Source: JBFYTX01 sp964442335
Lineage (GTDB): Bacteria; Chloroflexota; Dehalococcoidia; Dehalococcoidales; RBG-16-60-22
Direction: 5' to 3'
Length of the DNA stretch: 41,714 nt
NCBI GenBank assembly: GCA_964442335.1
Contig: CAYTZI010000002.1
Location: 1 to 41,714 of the forward strand
The notes under the pieces are model-generated. The model did not search any database. It had not been told where the DNA came from and was given only the letters and a program-made list of their open reading frames with translations. Positions 39,854 to 41,714 of this stretch are shown here, in pieces. Position 1 is the stretch's first letter. Each line of letters begins with the position of its first letter. Made by a program: the position numbers and the translations under genes.

Positions 39854-40021
39854 CTACTTGGCTTTTGCTTCTTCCTTGACACCCTTCTGTACAGCTCTCT
39901 TCTGCCGGGCCTCTTTAATGGCACTATAAATACCGCCAACATTAAGGTACCAGACGTAAGCTGCCGGGAACAGGATAACCGGGATGGCTATTACCAGGGC
40001 TACTATCAACTCCCACTGCAT
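39854..40021 (-). CDS. Single-helix small membrane protein A (55 residues)
   Basis: The protein begins MQWELIVALVIAIPVILFPA and continues AYVWYLNVGGIYSAIKEARQ with a Lys-rich tail ending in KEEAKAK. One membrane helix is followed by a conserved WYLNVGG(I/V)Y(S/A)A(I/V)KEA block that is nearly identical in protein B. A GGGAG site precedes the ATG. Conservation of the post-helix block but not of the tails points to selection on the helix and the block. Function unknown. Confidence 0.8.
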   Translation of the reverse strand: MQWELIVALVIAIPVILFPAAYVWYLNVGGIYSAIKEARQKRAVQKGVKEEAKAK

Positions 40022-40177
40022 TTTCGTGTTCTCCCTTCTTTTCTCCTTACTTCCACTATCAGCTTACCATCCGCCTTAATGGCACCGCTTCCGTCCGGAT
40101 ACTTATTCCTCATTTCTTTAAATATCTATTTTTCAGGCAATTATTTACCGTTTTTTACTTAATCAGCTTAGGAAAGG

Positions 40178-40193
40178 TAGGTATAAATACCTA
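40178..40193. promoter_or_regulatory. 7-2-7 palindrome TAGGTAT-AA-ATACCTA
   Basis: Two perfect 7-base inverted arms are separated by two bases, 157 bases upstream of small protein A. The 7-2-7 geometry is that of NarL-type regulator sites, and a NarL-type regulator is encoded at 40735-41385, but the base sequence is not the E. coli NarL heptamer. Confidence 0.35.
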
Positions 40194-40242
40194 TTGGAAA
40201 ATCGCCGGTGATTACTGAAAATAGAGTTGGCTTTAACCAGGG

Positions 40243-40260
40243 CCCGACCTGGCGGTCGGG
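40243..40260. other. Short intergenic hairpin
   Basis: CCCGACC (40243-40249) and GGTCGGG (40254-40260) form a 7-base-pair stem around TGGC, 25 bases after the stop of the 69-residue Cys-rich protein gene (minus strand). No T run follows on either strand, so it may be a terminator remnant or a dispersed intergenic palindrome. Confidence 0.4.
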
Positions 40261-40285
40261 ATGACGTAACAATTCACGACCATCC

Positions 40286-40495
40286 TCAAACCTGAGGCAC
40301 GCAGCGACCGTCCATGCATACGTACCCCGGCGGACAATCTGTATCAATAGAGCACGATAGATCCGGGAGTGCTTTTTTGAACAGCTTTGTCACTTTTATC
40401 CACCGGTACAGCGCTACGGCGGCGCCTGCCAGTACCAGCAGAGGCGCCAGGCAACCGAGTATCAGCGCCATAAAGACATTTCGAAAGCCTTTCAT
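40286..40495 (-). CDS. Small membrane protein with Cys-rich exported tail
   Basis: This 69-residue protein has one membrane helix (MALILGCLAPLLVLAGAAVAL), a basic segment (YRWIKVTKLFKKA), and a C-terminal Cys-rich knot, CSIDTDCPPGYVCMDGRC. The DxDCPxGxxCxxGxC form occurs in many secreted bacterial proteins with two disulfides. The basic segment after the helix complicates topology; a Tat- or Sec-exported tail is not certain. AAAGGGGG lies seven bases before the ATG. Function unknown. Confidence 0.7.
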   Translation of the reverse strand: MKGFRNVFMALILGCLAPLLVLAGAAVALYRWIKVTKLFKKALPDLSCSIDTDCPPGYVCMDGRCVPQV

Positions 40496-40666
40496 AACAC
40501 ACCCCCTTTCAGTTTACCAGAGCTGCGCATAATCTGGAGTCTTCGCCACTCTATCTATATTTTATAATTACCTTACGGCAGCCACAATGTCATATATATC
40601 CGCAAATCGATAATAAACTACCTGTTCTCTGATTAAACACATCCTGTTTTTGCGGCAGGCGTGCAT

Positions 40667-40703
40667 AAAACGAAGAAGCCCTAACACTGGATTAGAGCTT
40701 CTT
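40667..40703 (-). terminator. Terminator of the two-component operon
   Basis: AAGAAGC (40673-40679) and GCTTCTT (40697-40703) pair, extended by TAA/TTA with one mismatch. On the minus strand the stem is followed by CGTTTTATG. It lies 32 bases after the regulator stop. Confidence 0.65.
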
Positions 40704-40734
40704 GTTTGCCTATTCCCGCGGCGCTGCTTGATTA

Positions 40735-41385
40735 TTATGTGTCCAGGCTCACCAGTCCCTTGCGCATGGCGTACTTGATGAGCTCGGTGCGGTTATGCAG
40801 GTCAAGTTTTTCCATTATCTTTAGCCGGTGTCCCTGGACCGTCCTCAGGCTGAGAAACAGCATGTCGGCGATCTTTCGGCTGGTGTGCCCCTCGGCGATG
40901 AGCTTGAATATCTCCCTCTCCCTGGCCGTAAGCTGGTCATAGGGGTCCTCGCCCCTGGTCTGCTGGAGGTAGTCTTCAATCAGCGCCGACGCCGCGGACG
41001 GGTACAGGAAAGAGTCGCCTTCCTTCACGGACTTTATCGCCGATACCAGCTCGGAACCCAGCGCCCGCTTGGGTACGTACCCGGATGCCCCCGCCTTGAT
41101 GACTGACAGTATGTACTCTTTATTGTCGTGCTGGGTCAGCACCAGGACCTTCATCTTCGGGTGTTTTTTCCTGATGCGGCGCGTTGCCTCCAGTCCGTCC
41201 ATCCCGGGCATGGCGATATCCATAATCACCACGTCCGGCACCAGTTCCTGCGCCTTGGTGACCGCTTCCTTGCCTTCGGAAGCCTCCCCGACCACCTCGA
41301 TGTCATCATGAACGGCCAGCAAGGCTCGTATGCCGTCACGCAGTACGGCGTGGTCGTCAACCACCAGTATCCTTATCTTATCCAC
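40735..41385 (-). CDS. NarL/LuxR-family response regulator
   Basis: This 216-residue protein has a receiver domain (about 1-120) with the acidic pair DD at 10-11, phospho-acceptor Asp56 in VIMDIAMPG and Lys near 105 (YVPKRALG). A LuxR-type helix-turn-helix fills about 150-212 (LTAREREIFKLIAEGHTSRKIAD, then RTVQGHRLKIMEKL). The GTG start is preceded by AGGAGG at six bases, overlapping the kinase stop. It is the second gene after the truncated kinase, 10 bases apart. It may also take signals from the PAS kinase at 31134-32606 and control the formate dehydrogenase and small-protein genes. Confidence 0.93.
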   Translation of the reverse strand: MDKIRILVVDDHAVLRDGIRALLAVHDDIEVVGEASEGKEAVTKAQELVPDVVIMDIAMPGMDGLEATRRIRKKHPKMKVLVLTQHDNKEYILSVIKAGASGYVPKRALGSELVSAIKSVKEGDSFLYPSAASALIEDYLQQTRGEDPYDQLTAREREIFKLIAEGHTSRKIADMLFLSLRTVQGHRLKIMEKLDLHNRTELIKYAMRKGLVSLDT

Positions 41386-41395
41386 GGGAAACCTC

Positions 41396-41713
41396 CTAGT
41401 TCAGTTGAATTTTAATCTCAACTTCGGTGCCGCGGCTGCCGGGGCGCGACTTTATATCCAGGATACCATGCACAAGCTCCACCCTTTCTTTCATACCGAG
41501 CAGTCCCAGTCCCCGCGGCCTGTCCCTGGAGCTTATGGCTTCCTCCACGTCAAAGCCCTCCCCGTCATCTTTGATATGGACGGTAATGGCTTCCTTTGTA
41601 AAAGAGATTGTTATATCCGCGTTCCTGGCGCGGGCGTGCCTGGCGATATTGCTTACCGCTTCCTGGATGACCCTGAAAAGAATCGTCTCTTTTTTAGGAG
41701 TCAGCCTCCTCAC
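41396..41713 (-). CDS. Sensor histidine kinase, C-terminal ATPase part (5' truncated by window edge)
   Basis: The visible 105 residues form the HATPase domain of a HisKA_3-type kinase: LFRVIQEAVSNIARHARA (N box), IKDDGEGFDVEE (G1) and GLGLLGMKERVELVHG (G2). The frame is open to the window edge, and the apparent GTG start is internal, so the sensor and phospho-acceptor domains lie outside. It is the cognate partner of the regulator 10 bases downstream. Confidence 0.9.
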   Translation of the reverse strand: MRRLTPKKETILFRVIQEAVSNIARHARARNADITISFTKEAITVHIKDDGEGFDVEEAISSRDRPRGLGLLGMKERVELVHGILDIKSRPGSRGTEVEIKIQLN

Positions 41714-41714
41714 C

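Noticed and set aside
1..41714. Reductive dehalogenase genes, expected in some Dehalococcoidia
   Set aside because: No protein with the dehalogenase corrinoid/Fe-S pattern or its small membrane anchor is present; the twin small proteins have one helix and do not match that anchor.

Overview
The window looks like a fragment of a Chloroflexota genome, probably class Dehalococcoidia and probably from a metagenome assembly. This is inferred from gene content: an archaeal-type STT3 oligosaccharyltransferase in a bacterial setting, lipoproteins with Pro-Thr linkers, a Tat-exported formate-dehydrogenase-like molybdoenzyme linked to tat genes, and NarX/NarL-type two-component genes. A run of 10 N at 26098-26107 shows the sequence is scaffolded. 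I see no rRNA, tRNA, CRISPR array, transposase or phage gene.

Region 1 (1-3.3 kb) is a minus-strand series: an M50-like membrane metalloprotease, two cupin paralogues, a Fur/Zur-family repressor and a GNAT acetyltransferase. A third cupin, cut by the window edge, lies on the plus strand. Region 2 (3.4-13.9 kb) is a surface-glycan locus. It holds the STT3/AglB-like oligosaccharyltransferase, a UDP-GlcNAc 2-epimerase, two SDR sugar epimerases, two GT4 glycosyltransferases, a Wzx-type flippase and an FkbM methyltransferase. Together these could build, flip and transfer a glycan to exported proteins.

Region 3 (13.9-25.7 kb) is a second-messenger island. Twice, a FecR-domain envelope protein is followed by a membrane nucleotide cyclase: FecR plus 7TM-GAF-GGDEF-HD-GYP (c-di-GMP), then FecR/DUF11 lipoprotein plus CHASE2 class III adenylate cyclase (cAMP). 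Between the pairs is a minus-strand run of a RCK potassium channel, an MBL-fold hydrolase of the cyclic-nucleotide-phosphodiesterase type, and a small membrane protein resembling the Pycsar effector PycTM (DUF5706). Region 4 (25.8-31 kb) holds a lipoprotein probably joined artificially across the N gap, a zinc-ribbon protein with 37-residue helical repeats, a methyltransferase, a molbindin-like TOBE protein and small membrane proteins.

Region 5 (31-41.7 kb) is a respiratory block. A NarX-like kinase precedes a formate dehydrogenase operon whose catalytic subunit reads through an in-frame UGA as selenocysteine. Iron-sulfur and cytochrome b subunits, FdhE, two TatA/B proteins and TatC follow. 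Downstream on the minus strand are two tandem, paralogous single-helix proteins of about 50 residues, a small Cys-rich membrane protein, and a NarL-type regulator with its kinase cut by the window end. The likely logic is sensing of redox or electron-acceptor state, expression of a Mo/W-Sec oxidoreductase, and export by the co-encoded Tat translocon.
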